From positions 5,716,086-5,780,085 of the forward strand of contig NZ_LT707065.1 of the NCBI RefSeq assembly GCF_900156745.1: 64,000 bases of DNA, written 5' to 3'. Below the pieces are notes generated by a model. That model saw only the letters and a program-made list of their open reading frames with translations, searched no databases and was not told the DNA's origin. This document shows positions 9,982 to 18,036 of the stretch, piece by piece (the stretch's first letter is position 1; every line of letters starts with the position of its first letter). This DNA comes from Achromobacter sp. MFA1 R4 (GTDB lineage Bacteria > Pseudomonadota > Gammaproteobacteria > Burkholderiales > Burkholderiaceae_B). The position numbers and the translations under genes were made by a program.

Positions 9982-11181
9982 TCAGGCCAGTCCGAGGTTG
10001 CCCGCGAAGGTGCGCGCCTCGGCGTCAAGAGCAAGTACGTCTTCAAGACTGCTGAGCGTAACAGATGCCTGACGCGCTTGCCACTCGAGGGCGGCTTCGA
10101 TCACCCGCGGAATCCAGGTATACGCCAGCCGGCCGTCCAGGAATGCGTCGACGGCGACCTCGTTGGCGGCATTGAGCGCCACGCACGCGGCCTGCCCCGC
10201 GCGCAGCGCGGCAAACGAATGCGCCAGGCACGGAAACCGGGACAGATCGGGTTTTTCGAAATCCAGCCGGCCATGCCGGGTCAGGTCAAGCGGCCCCACG
10301 CCGCTTTCGATGCGATCGGGAAATCCCAGGCCGTAGGCAATGGGCGTGCGCATGTCGGGCTGGCCCAGTTGCGCGAGCACCGAGCCATCGTCGTATTCGA
10401 CCATGGAGTGCACGACGCTTTGCGGATGCACCACCACCTCGATGCGATCGGCAGGCATGGCGAAGAGCCAGTGCGCCTCGATGACTTCCAGGCCCTTGTT
10501 CAGCATGGTGGCCGAATCGACGGAAATCTTGCGGCCCATGCTCCAGTTGGGGTGGGCGCAGGCCTGCGCGGGGGTGATGTCGTGCAGGTCTTCGAGATCG
10601 CGGCCGCGGAACGGACCGCCCGAGGCCGTCAGCAGCAGCCGGCGCACGCCCCGGGCGGGATGCTGCGGCGCGGCGGCCCGCCCCTGATGCGGGAGGCACT
10701 GGAAGATGGCATTGTGTTCGCTGTCGATGGGCAGCAGTTCGGCCCCGTTGTCACGAATCGCCTGCATGAACAGGGAGCCGGCCGCGACCAGCGCTTCCTT
10801 GTTGGCGAGGAGCACGCGCTTGCCCGCGCGCGCGGCGGCCAGCGCGGCAGGGAGTCCGGCGGCGCCGACGATGGCGGCCATCACGGCATCGCACTGCGCG
10901 TCGGCGGCGGTGTCCGCAAGCGCCTGCGCGCCCACGCGGATCTCGGGCATGGCCTGCGAGCCCGGCCAGGCCTCGATGAATTTCTGCCGGGCGGCGGCGT
11001 CCGGCACCACCACGACCGCGGCCCGGCTGGCCAGCGCCTGTTCGGCCAGGCGCTGCATCCTGCTGTGCGCGGACAGCGCATAAACCGCCAGTCGTTCAGG
11101 ATGGCGGGCGATCACGTCCAGCGTGCTTTCACCAATCGAACCGGTCGATCCCAGTACGACGACACGTTGAAAAGCCGTCAA
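9982..11181 (-). CDS. dxr: 1-deoxy-D-xylulose 5-phosphate reductoisomerase
   Basis: A 399-residue NADPH-dependent enzyme of the MEP pathway that converts DXP to MEP, the first committed step to isopentenyl diphosphate. The NADPH-binding [10 protein letters not shown] lies at residues 11-20. The metal and substrate site motif [14 protein letters not shown] and the later [19 protein letters not shown] block are typical. The start is a TTG overlapping the cdsA stop (TTGA) with GGAG at good spacing; there is no nearby ATG before the NADPH motif, so a TTG start is the best reading. It feeds undecaprenyl synthesis by uppS in the same cluster. Confidence 0.95.
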   Translation of the reverse strand: MTAFQRVVVLGSTGSIGESTLDVIARHPERLAVYALSAHSRMQRLAEQALASRAAVVVVPDAAARQKFIEAWPGSQAMPEIRVGAQALADTAADAQCDAVMAAIVGAAGLPAALAAARAGKRVLLANKEALVAAGSLFMQAIRDNGAELLPIDSEHNAIFQCLPHQGRAAAPQHPARGVRRLLLTASGGPFRGRDLEDLHDITPAQACAHPNWSMGRKISVDSATMLNKGLEVIEAHWLFAMPADRIEVVVHPQSVVHSMVEYDDGSVLAQLGQPDMRTPIAYGLGFPDRIESGVGPLDLTRHGRLDFEKPDLSRFPCLAHSFAALRAGQAACVALNAANEVAVDAFLDGRLAYTWIPRVIEAALEWQARQASVTLSSLEDVLALDAEARTFAGNLGLA

Positions 11182-12035
11182 AACAAAACTCCAGACAAAA
11201 GTAGCGCGAACGGCGCGACGGGAAGAATCGCGTCGATGCGGTCATAGACGCCGCCATGGCCCGGCAGGAGCGTGCTGGAATCCTTGCGGCCCGCGCGGCG
11301 CTTGAGCAGCGATTCGAACAGGTCTCCGACGATGGACAGCATGCCGAGCGCCGCGGCGATCGGCAACGCCAGCCAGAAGGACCAGCGTTGCACCAGCGCA
11401 TGGCCGAACGTGCCGTCCCAGAGACTGGACAAGCCGATCCACACCACCGCGCCCAGAACGCCGGCGATGGCGCCCTCAACCGTCTTGCCCGGGCTGACCC
11501 GCGGAGCAAGTTTACGCTTGCCGAAGGCCCGGCCGGCAAAATACGCGGCGATATCGGCCACCCAGACGAGGGCCAGCAAGGACACGACGAACACCGCGCC
11601 GCGCGCGATGTACATCTGCGCCAGCACGGCCCAGGCCGCCAGGGCCGCGGGGACCGAAAACACCGACCACGCCAGGCTCGCCGGCGGCGCATCGGAACGG
11701 CCGCGCACCACGGCGGCGACGCCCGCAAACAGCCAGACGGCCGACACGGCCGGCACGAGGTAGCGCAGTATCCAGCCAGGATCGCCGGCGCCCGTGCGAT
11801 CGCCCGCCAGCCACGCGGAAGTCAGCACCAGCATGCCCGCCAGGAGCAGCACGGCGACGCCGATGGAAATCAGGGGGGATGGCGGTTGCGGCAGCGTCAG
11901 GCGCAGCCACTCCCAGTTGGCGCAAGCGGCCGCCAGGGCCAGCAGGGCGACGAACCACCAGGGATTGGCGCTCGCCATGGCGGCGGCCAGAATGGCCAAC
12001 AACACGACGGCGGTAACGATACGCTGGCCCAACAT
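11178..12035 (-). CDS. cdsA: Phosphatidate cytidylyltransferase
   Basis: A 285-residue multispanning inner-membrane enzyme that makes CDP-diacylglycerol from phosphatidic acid and CTP, the branch point for all phospholipids. The family signature is clear near the C terminus: [13 protein letters not shown] followed by [13 protein letters not shown]. Several hydrophobic helices precede it. The ATG at 12035 has AGGAGA at good spacing (GAGGAGACCGTCAT), and codons further upstream are uppS shadow. It overlaps dxr by four bases and follows uppS by 49 bases. Confidence 0.95.
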   Translation of the reverse strand: MLGQRIVTAVVLLAILAAAMASANPWWFVALLALAAACANWEWLRLTLPQPPSPLISIGVAVLLLAGMLVLTSAWLAGDRTGAGDPGWILRYLVPAVSAVWLFAGVAAVVRGRSDAPPASLAWSVFSVPAALAAWAVLAQMYIARGAVFVVSLLALVWVADIAAYFAGRAFGKRKLAPRVSPGKTVEGAIAGVLGAVVWIGLSSLWDGTFGHALVQRWSFWLALPIAAALGMLSIVGDLFESLLKRRAGRKDSSTLLPGHGGVYDRIDAILPVAPFALLLSGVLF

Positions 12036-12084
12036 ATGACGGTCTCCTCTTGTGCAGCCTGGAAAGACGCGCGTCGCGCTCAGC

Positions 12085-12849
12085 CTACTTCGCGGCGCTT
12101 TCGCTGACTTGAGCGCTGGTGCGGCCAAAGCGGCGCTCGCGCGTGCGGTACCAATCGAAGGCGGCCATGAGCTCGTTGGCGCCAAAGTCCGGCCAGAAGC
12201 GGTCCGTGAAGTAGAACTCCGCGTAGGCCATCTGCCAGATCAGGAAATTGGAAATGCGCTGTTCGCCGCCCGTGCGGATGAACAGATCGGGCTCGGGAGC
12301 CCATGCCATGGAAAGATGCCTGGAAAGGCGCTCTTCGTCCACCCGCTCGGGTTGCGCCGCCAGCTCGGGCTCGGCCGCCAGCATGGCGCGCGTGGCCTGC
12401 AGGATGTCCCAGCGGCCGCCGTAGTTGGCAGCCACCGTCAGGTGGAGGCGATCGTTGTGCGCGGTGCGTTCCTGGGCGGCGTCGATGAGTTCGCGCAAGC
12501 GCGGCTCGAAGGCGCTCAGGTCGCCGATGACGTGCAGGCGCACGCCCTGCTCTTCCAGCTTGCCGACCTCGCGCTCCAGGGCCTGCACGAACAGGCGCAT
12601 CAGCAGGGAGACCTCTTCAGCCGGACGGCGCCAGTTCTCGGAACTGAACGCAAAGAGCGTCAGGTAACGCACGCCGGCGCGTCCGCAGGCCTCGACCACG
12701 CGCCGGACCGCCTGCACGCCCTTGGCATGCCCGGCGGTGCGAGGCAGCAGCCGCCTCGTCGCCCAGCGGCCGTTGCCATCCATGATGATGGCGACGTGCT
12801 CGGGGATGTCGCGAGTATCGGGGACCGCCTGAGTCGAACTGGTTGCCAT
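12085..12849 (-). CDS. uppS: Di-trans,poly-cis-undecaprenyl-diphosphate synthase
   Basis: A 254-residue cis-prenyltransferase that extends farnesyl diphosphate with eight isopentenyl units to give the C55 carrier for peptidoglycan and O-antigen. The catalytic motif [10 protein letters not shown] has the metal-binding Asp at residue 24. The [11 protein letters not shown] and [16 protein letters not shown] segments are also diagnostic. I use the ATG at 12849 (MATSSTQ), which gives the usual family length; a GTG 13 codons earlier is possible, but neither has a strong ribosome site. It sits 177 bases after frr, so it may have an internal promoter. Confidence 0.93.
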   Translation of the reverse strand: MATSSTQAVPDTRDIPEHVAIIMDGNGRWATRRLLPRTAGHAKGVQAVRRVVEACGRAGVRYLTLFAFSSENWRRPAEEVSLLMRLFVQALEREVGKLEEQGVRLHVIGDLSAFEPRLRELIDAAQERTAHNDRLHLTVAANYGGRWDILQATRAMLAAEPELAAQPERVDEERLSRHLSMAWAPEPDLFIRTGGEQRISNFLIWQMAYAEFYFTDRFWPDFGANELMAAFDWYRTRERRFGRTSAQVSESAAK

Positions 12850-13027
12850 TAGTGTGGGGACTGTGCGCGGTGGGCCGGTGAAAGACACGAATACGGGAAA
12901 AAACCTGCGCCGTCGTTTCCATCGCTACGTGGAAGTACCGCGAGGCAATGGACAGGACGGCGCATGGGCAGGGAAATCCTGGCGCCAGGACCGCCGGCAT
13001 CGCCGGAAGCCCTGGGGCGTGCCAGGA

Positions 13028-13588
13028 TTATACGGTCATGATTTCCGCTTCTTTCTGGACGACCATCTTGTCGATGTCCGCCACGGCACGGTCCGTCAGC
13101 TTCTGGACGTCGTCCTGGGCGCGGCGCTCGTCGTCCTCGGAGATTTCCTTGTCCTTGACGAGCTTCTTGAGCGATTCGTTGGCCTCGCGGCGCAGGTTGC
13201 GCACCGCGATCTTGGCGTCTTCGCCCTCGCTGCGCACGACCTTGGTCAGGTCGCGGCGGCGTTCTTCGGTCAGCGCCGGCATCGGAACGCGGATCGTGTC
13301 GCCCATGGAGATGGGGTTCAGCCCCAGGTCCGATTCACGGATCGCCTTTTCGATCGGGCCCGCCATGTGCTTTTCGTACGGCTGCAGGCTGATGGTGCGG
13401 GCATCGACCAGGTTCACGTTGGCGACCTGGCCGACCGGCACGGGCGAGCCGTAGTATTCGACCTGCACGTGGTCCAGGATGCCGGTGTGGGCGCGGCCCG
13501 TGCGGATCTTGGCCAGGTTGGTCTTGAGCGTATCAAGCGACTTGGCCATTCTGGCCTCGGCGGATTTGCGGATTTCTGCTGCGCTCAT
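13028..13588 (-). CDS. frr: Ribosome recycling factor
   Basis: A 186-residue factor that, with EF-G, splits the post-termination ribosome. Length is exactly that of the family. The signature regions [15 protein letters not shown] and the C-terminal long helix containing [20 protein letters not shown] are present. It lies 15 bases after pyrH, so pyrH-frr is a bicistronic unit as in most bacteria. The reading frame ends in MTV just before a TATAAT-like string that overlaps the stop. Confidence 0.96.
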   Translation of the reverse strand: MSAAEIRKSAEARMAKSLDTLKTNLAKIRTGRAHTGILDHVQVEYYGSPVPVGQVANVNLVDARTISLQPYEKHMAGPIEKAIRESDLGLNPISMGDTIRVPMPALTEERRRDLTKVVRSEGEDAKIAVRNLRREANESLKKLVKDKEISEDDERRAQDDVQKLTDRAVADIDKMVVQKEAEIMTV

Positions 13589-13603
13589 GGAATTTCCTTT
13601 TCT

Positions 13604-14320
13604 TTAAACGTGTACCAACGTGCCTTCGTCCTCGCCGCTCACGACTCGCTTGAGCGCGCCGGACTTGTTGATCGAAAACACCTTGATCGGCAGTTTCTGG
13701 TCGCGGCACAGCGCGAAGGCGGTGGCGTCCATGACTTCCAGACGGCGGACGATCGCTTCGTCGAAGCTGATCCGCGCATAGCGCGTGGCAGTGGGATCCT
13801 TGTTGGGATCCGCGCTGTAGATGCCATCCACCTTGGTGGCCTTCAGCACGATCTCGGCGCCGATTTCGGCGCCGCGCAACGCGGCGGCGGTATCGGTGGT
13901 GAAGAAAGGGTTGCCGGTGCCCGCGGCGAAGATGACGACCTTGCCTTCTTCGAGGTAACGCAGCGCCTTCGGCCGGATGTAGGGCTCGACGACCTGATCG
14001 ATGTTCAGCGCGGATTGTACCCGGGTGTCGATACCCTTGTGCTTGAGCGCGTCCTGCAGCGCAAGCGCGTTCATGATGGTGGCCATCATGCCCATGTAGT
14101 CGGCGGTCGCGCGGTCCATGCCCTGCGCACCCGGGGCGACGCCACGGAAGATGTTGCCTCCGCCGATGACGATGGCCAGTTCGACGCCCGCGGCGGCGAC
14201 CTCGGCGATCTCATCGGTCATACGGACGATGGTGGAGCGATTGATGCCGAATGCATCTTCGCCCATCAGCGCCTCGCCGGAAAGTTTGAGAAGAACCCGT
14301 TTGTATGCCCTGCTGCTCAT
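13604..14320 (-). CDS. pyrH: UMP kinase
   Basis: A 238-residue amino acid kinase-family enzyme that phosphorylates UMP to UDP and is hexameric and allosterically controlled in proteobacteria. Motifs seen: [16 protein letters not shown] near the N terminus, [12 protein letters not shown] for the nucleotide, and the [16 protein letters not shown] substrate region. The ATG at 14320 (MSSRAYKR) gives the normal family length; longer in-frame extensions run into the spacer. A TTGACT hexamer lies in the upstream spacer but I do not see a convincing -10 box. The tsf terminator upstream implies pyrH needs its own promoter. Confidence 0.95.
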   Translation of the reverse strand: MSSRAYKRVLLKLSGEALMGEDAFGINRSTIVRMTDEIAEVAAAGVELAIVIGGGNIFRGVAPGAQGMDRATADYMGMMATIMNALALQDALKHKGIDTRVQSALNIDQVVEPYIRPKALRYLEEGKVVIFAAGTGNPFFTTDTAAALRGAEIGAEIVLKATKVDGIYSADPNKDPTATRYARISFDEAIVRRLEVMDATAFALCRDQKLPIKVFSINKSGALKRVVSGEDEGTLVHV

Positions 14321-14378
14321 AGGTGATATCCCGAAGAACAATCCGACGAAAGTGTAAGTCAAGAATGGGGTTGCCCCC

Positions 14379-14433
14379 AGCGCCGCACCCGCCAGGCGGG
14401 TCGGCTGCCCCCCGGGCAAACGCCCTCGGGGGT
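14379..14433. repeat. Intergenic double-hairpin element, candidate dispersed repeat
   Basis: Two adjacent inverted repeats lie in the tsf-pyrH spacer. The first is ACCCGCC-A-GGCGGGT (14387-14401). The second pairs CCCCC/GGGGG and GGGC/GCCC around AAAC (14408-14432). The sequence style resembles GC-rich intergenic palindromes that occur many times in Bordetella-type genomes, but only one copy is in this window, so the dispersed nature is an inference. Confidence 0.35.
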
Positions 14434-14443
14434 CCATGCGGCG

Positions 14444-14482
14444 AAAAGGCCGGACTAGAATTTAATCTAGCGCCGGCCTTTA
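14444..14482 (-). terminator. Rho-independent terminator after tsf
   Basis: Read on the minus strand, the arms AAAGGCCGG-CGCTAGA and TCTAG-TCCGGCCTTT pair around a short AT loop with one small internal mismatch and are followed by a T-rich CTTTTC. It begins 15 bases after the tsf stop, which separates rpsB-tsf from pyrH-frr. Confidence 0.75.
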
Positions 14483-14497
14483 AGCACTACCTAGAGG

Positions 14498-15376
14498 TCA
14501 GGCGGCGCCGGCGGCGGCGGCAGCAACCTCAGCGGCAAAGTCGCTGGTCTTCTTCTCGATACCTTCGCCGACGACGAACAGCACGAACTTGCTGATCGAG
14601 GCGCCCTTTTCCTTCAGGTACTGCTCGACCGTGTGCTTGTCGCTCTTGACGAACGGCTGCGACAGCAGGGTCACTTCCTTCAGGTACTTGGCAACCGAGC
14701 CTTCCACCATCTTGGCGACGATGTCGGCGGGCTTGCCGGATTCGGCGGCCTTCTGCTCGGCGACCGAACGCTCCGTGGCGATATCGGCGGCGTCCACGCC
14801 GTCGGCGTTCAGGGCCTTGGGCTTGGTGGCGGCGATGTGCATGGCCAGGTCCTTGCCCACGTCGTCCGAACCGGTGTATTCAACCAGCACGCCGATCTTG
14901 CCGCCGTGCACGTAGCTGGCCAGCGAGTTGGCGGTCTCGATGCGCTCGAAGCGGCGGATCGAGATGTTTTCGCCGATCTTGCCGATCAGGGCGGTGCGGG
15001 TCGTTTCGACGGTGCCTTCACCGTACGGCAGCGCGGACAGCGCGGCCACGTCGGCCGGATTCTGCGTGGCGACCAGTTCGGCCAGCTTGTTCACGAAGCC
15101 GACGAAGTCGTCGTTCTTGGCGACGAAGTCGGTTTCGCAGTTGATTTCGATGACGGCGCCCTTCTTGGCGTCGGCGGAGATGAACAGACCGATCAGGCCT
15201 TCGGCGGTGACGCGGGCAGCGGCCTTGCTGGCCTTGTTGCCCAGCTTGACGCGCAGGATTTCTTCAGCGCGGGCCAGGTCGCCTTCGGCTTCCGTCAGGG
15301 CCTTCTTGCATTCCATCATGGGCGCGTCAGTCTTTTCGCGCAGTTCCTTGACCAGGGCAGCGGTAATTTCAGCCAT
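14498..15376 (-). CDS. tsf: Translation elongation factor Ts
   Basis: A 292-residue guanine nucleotide exchange factor for EF-Tu. The N-terminal UBA-like domain ([20 protein letters not shown]) and the exchange-loop motif [14 protein letters not shown] are intact, and the two subdomains of the core are present. The C terminus is Ala-rich ([14 protein letters not shown]). It follows rpsB by 180 bases of structured spacer and ends at a rho-independent terminator, the classical rpsB-tsf operon. Confidence 0.96.
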   Translation of the reverse strand: MAEITAALVKELREKTDAPMMECKKALTEAEGDLARAEEILRVKLGNKASKAAARVTAEGLIGLFISADAKKGAVIEINCETDFVAKNDDFVGFVNKLAELVATQNPADVAALSALPYGEGTVETTRTALIGKIGENISIRRFERIETANSLASYVHGGKIGVLVEYTGSDDVGKDLAMHIAATKPKALNADGVDAADIATERSVAEQKAAESGKPADIVAKMVEGSVAKYLKEVTLLSQPFVKSDKHTVEQYLKEKGASISKFVLFVVGEGIEKKTSDFAAEVAAAAAGAA

Positions 15377-15402
15377 GTTTGCTCCAAATTTTGCTAAGAC
15401 AC

Positions 15403-15526
15403 GCCCCGGCGGGCCGGGGCTGTGATTTGATTCGATGGGACGCCCGCGCTAGGCGGGCCTGGAAGATGGGAGCCCAGCTTCGCAGCGCCGGCGAGGGCGG
15501 AAGCGGTCCGTTTCGGCGCCGCTTCC
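15403..15526 (-). promoter_or_regulatory. Structured rpsB-tsf spacer with three hairpins
   Basis: The 180-base spacer contains three GC-rich inverted repeats: GGAAGCGG/CCGCTTCC (15499-15526) just after rpsB, GCCCGC/GCGGGC (15442-15458), and GCCCCGG/CCGGGGC (15403-15420) just ahead of tsf. None is followed by a T-tract, so they are more likely processing, stability or partial attenuation elements than full terminators. Confidence 0.45.
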
Positions 15527-15556
15527 AGACCTTACCCGCCGGACATGACAACAGGC

Positions 15557-16306
15557 TTAGGCCTGGTTGTCTTGCACTTCGACGAACTCTTCCTGACCTT
15601 CGCCCAGTTCTTCGACCAGACCGTTCAGGTTTTGCTCGCGACCTTCCAGGACGGCGTCGGCGATGCCCTTGGCGTACAGCGCGATGGCCTTGGCCGAGTC
15701 GTCGTTGCCGGGGATGACGTAGTCGATGCCTTCGGGCGAGTGGTTGGTATCAACCACGGCGACCACGGGGATGCCCAGGGTCTTGGCTTCGGCGATGGCG
15801 ATCTTGTGGTAGCCGACGTCGATCACGAACATGGCATCGGGCAGGCCGTTCATGTCCTTGATGCCGCCGATCGACTTGTTCAGCTTGTCCAGTTCGCGTT
15901 GGAACAGCAGGCCTTCCTTCTTGATCATGCGCTCGGCGCCGCCTTCGGCGACAACGGCTTCCATGTCCTTCAGGCGCTTGACCGAGGTCTTGACCGTCTT
16001 GAAGTTGGTCAGCATGCCGCCGAGCCAGCGGGCGTCGACGTAGGGCATGCCGCAACGGGCGGCTTCGGAAGCGACCAGCTCGCGAGCGGCGCGCTTGGTG
16101 CCAACGAACAGGATGTTGCCACCGCGAGCAGCCAGCTGCTTCACGAACTTGGTGGCTTCCTGGTACTTATCAACCGTCTTTTCCAGGTTGATGATGTGAA
16201 TCTTGTTGCGGTGACCGAAGATGTACTGAGCCATCTTGGGGTTCCAGTAACGGGTCTGGTGACCAAAGTGGACACCCGCTTCCAGCATTTCGCGCATCAA
16301 AGACAT
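15557..16306 (-). CDS. rpsB: 30S ribosomal protein S2
   Basis: A 249-residue S2 protein. Characteristic segments are [19 protein letters not shown] at the N terminus, [10 protein letters not shown], the [13 protein letters not shown] block and [14 protein letters not shown]. The start is the ATG at 16306, preceded by GGAG at six bases; a TTG four codons earlier sits inside that ribosome site and is rejected. It is the first gene of the rpsB-tsf operon and has an unusually well-structured leader in front of it. Confidence 0.96.
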   Translation of the reverse strand: MSLMREMLEAGVHFGHQTRYWNPKMAQYIFGHRNKIHIINLEKTVDKYQEATKFVKQLAARGGNILFVGTKRAARELVASEAARCGMPYVDARWLGGMLTNFKTVKTSVKRLKDMEAVVAEGGAERMIKKEGLLFQRELDKLNKSIGGIKDMNGLPDAMFVIDVGYHKIAIAEAKTLGIPVVAVVDTNHSPEGIDYVIPGNDDSAKAIALYAKGIADAVLEGREQNLNGLVEELGEGQEEFVEVQDNQA

Positions 16307-16441
16307 GTAATTCTCCAAGGGTTGGTTTCTTGCGCCGCACCTGCATCAGCATCTTGCTGACACCCTGGGTGGTGTTGCGCGCGATTTCCCGCCAATGCGG
16401 GATGAAAAGATTTTAACCGGGCCGGCCGATCACTGCCGCAA
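16307..16441 (-). promoter_or_regulatory. rpsB promoter and leader region
   Basis: The minus-strand leader has three short stems: TCCCGC/GCGGGA (16387-16402), ACACC/GGTGT and CAGCA/TGCTG nearer the gene. Just upstream is a candidate TAAAAT -10 (16410-16415) with a TTGCGG (16436-16441) at 20-base spacing, longer than ideal. A structured leader fits autogenous control by S2 seen in other proteobacteria, but the promoter boxes are weak. Confidence 0.4.
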
Positions 16442-17100
16442 TAACTACGACGCTCCAGGCGTACTGCCTGGAACGGCTCGCCTTGGACCTGCTGCGCCTG
16501 CTAACTACTACGCTGCCGCGATAAACCCAGACGGCCGCCACCCACAAGACACTTGCATCGCGCCTGCCCGACACTCCAGGAATTTCCTGGAAGTTTCTTC
16601 GAGGCGCACCCGGAATTGTTTTGTTGGCGGCGAAATCCAGCTCTTCGCTTGCCTGGCCGCTAGGCCCGCCCGCGCATCAGGCCGCTGTGGCAGTTCTTCA
16701 GGAATTTCCCTTTCAGGATGGATTCCAAGAACTTAATCCAGCGCCCATACCGAACCTGCATCGCCGCTCGAAAACACTTCCGGGCTTGCAAGAACGCCGT
16801 GCCCAGCCGGCATCGACATCCGCGCCCCCAGCGCATCCAGCCGGATTCCGCATGATGCGCGCCCTGCCCTGGACCCCAACGACCTGCCCGAACTCGCTCC
16901 ACAACCTTCGCTTGCGGTGAAACTTCAGGGCTTGCCGCTGATCTCAAGTAAGAACCGCGCAAAACCAGGACTCCTGCCGGGTGGCTTTGGACCCGAAGGC
17001 CTGCACCCGCCGGGTTTGGCTTTACACCAGCGCATCGTTTGGCTGCTTTGCCGTTTGGCCGCTTTGCCGTGAGGCGTAGCGCCAAATTCCGCTCTGTTGC
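16442..17100. other. Long non-coding divergent spacer
   Basis: About 660 bases between the rpsB control region and the map promoter without a credible gene on either strand. Short open frames exist but are Arg/Pro/Cys-rich and have no ribosome sites. The stretch contains degenerate repeats: two copies of an AACTAC-N2-CGCT motif near 16443 and 16503, two related CCGGGT/GGCTTT blocks around 16978-17023, and a 16-bp tandem repeat at 17038-17069. Confidence 0.5.
17038..17069. repeat. Two-copy 16-bp tandem repeat
   Basis: TTTGGCTGCTTTGCCG (17038-17053) is followed directly by TTTGGCCGCTTTGCCG (17054-17069), 15 of 16 bases identical. It lies about 75 bases upstream of the map -10 box. Confidence 0.7.
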
Positions 17101-17117
17101 TCTTGCCGGTAACCCGA

Positions 17118-17149
17118 TTGCTCCCCAAATTTTTAGGGAAGCCTATAAT
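17118..17149 (+). promoter_or_regulatory. Candidate sigma70 promoter for map-glnD
   Basis: A perfect TATAAT lies at 17144-17149, 50 bases ahead of the map start. The best -35 is TTGCTC at 17118-17123, but the 20-base spacing is too long, so the -35 assignment is weak while the -10 is good. Confidence 0.45.
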
Positions 17150-17198
17150 TCTACTATTCTTTCAAGCTGACATTCAAGCGACAGATCGCAAGCTTTCC

Positions 17199-18020
17199 AT
17201 GGGCACAATCACCAATCCGGCCGACTTGGCCAAAATGCGCGCCGCCTGCCAGGACGCCGCCAAAGTTCTCGATTTCATCACCCCGCACGTCAAGCCGGGC
17301 GTCACCACCGGAGAACTGGACCGGCTCTGCCTCGAGTACCTGACCGACGAGCTGAAGGTGAAGTCCGCCACGGTCGGCTACGCGCCGCCCGGCTATCCGC
17401 CCTTTCCCGGCGCCATCTGCACCTCGGTGAACCATCAGGTCTGCCACGGCATCCCGGGCGACAAGGTGCTGAAAAACGGGGACTCATTGAACATCGACGT
17501 CACCATCATCAAGGATGGCTGGTTTGGCGACACCAGCCGGATGTACGCGGTGGGCGAACAATCCATCCTGTCCCGGCGCCTCTCCGACATCACGTTCGAG
17601 TGCATGTGGAAAGGCATCCAGCAGGTCAAGAACGGCGCCACCCTGGGCGACATCGGCAATGCCATCCAGAAGCACGCCGAGGCCAACGGCTTTTCGGTGG
17701 TGCGCGAATTCTGCGGCCACGGCATCGGCCAGCGTTTCCACGAAGACCCGCAGGTCCTGCATTATGGCAAGCCCGGCACGGGCGTGCCGCTGGTAACGGG
17801 CATGCTGTTCACCATCGAACCCATGATCAACGCCGGCCGCCGCGAGATCCGCCAACTGGCCGACGGCTGGACCGTCGTCACCCGCGACCACAGCCTGTCT
17901 GCCCAATGGGAGCACGCCGTGTGCGTGACCGAGACCGGCTACGAAGTCCTGACCCTGTCGCCCGGCATGCCCCAGCCGCCGGCGTTCATCACCGAACCCA
18001 TCGTCATTCCCGCCGTCTGA
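17199..18020 (+). CDS. map: Methionine aminopeptidase, type I
   Basis: A 273-residue metalloprotease that removes the initiator Met from nascent proteins. The five metal ligands of the family are all visible: Asp100 and Asp111 (NIDVTIIKDGWFGDTSRM), His174 (EFCGHGIG), Glu207 (FTIEPMI) and Glu238 (QWEHAVCVT). I start it at ATG 17199 (MGTITNPAD); the in-frame upstream codons contain the promoter. Divergent placement from rpsB, which needs N-terminal Met removal machinery, is common in proteobacteria. glnD follows after 16 bases. Confidence 0.95.
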   Translation: MGTITNPADLAKMRAACQDAAKVLDFITPHVKPGVTTGELDRLCLEYLTDELKVKSATVGYAPPGYPPFPGAICTSVNHQVCHGIPGDKVLKNGDSLNIDVTIIKDGWFGDTSRMYAVGEQSILSRRLSDITFECMWKGIQQVKNGATLGDIGNAIQKHAEANGFSVVREFCGHGIGQRFHEDPQVLHYGKPGTGVPLVTGMLFTIEPMINAGRREIRQLADGWTVVTRDHSLSAQWEHAVCVTETGYEVLTLSPGMPQPPAFITEPIVIPAV

Positions 18021-18036
18021 AGCGCCGCTGCCAGCC

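Noticed and set aside
13027-13032. TATAAT on the minus strand over the frr stop codon
   Set aside because: No -35 hexamer at 16-18 bases; the -10-like string is partly dictated by the stop codon context.
16621-16920. Small plus-strand open frame in the rpsB-map spacer
   Set aside because: Pro/Arg/Ser-rich without ribosome site or family resemblance; a minus-strand frame over the same region is no better.
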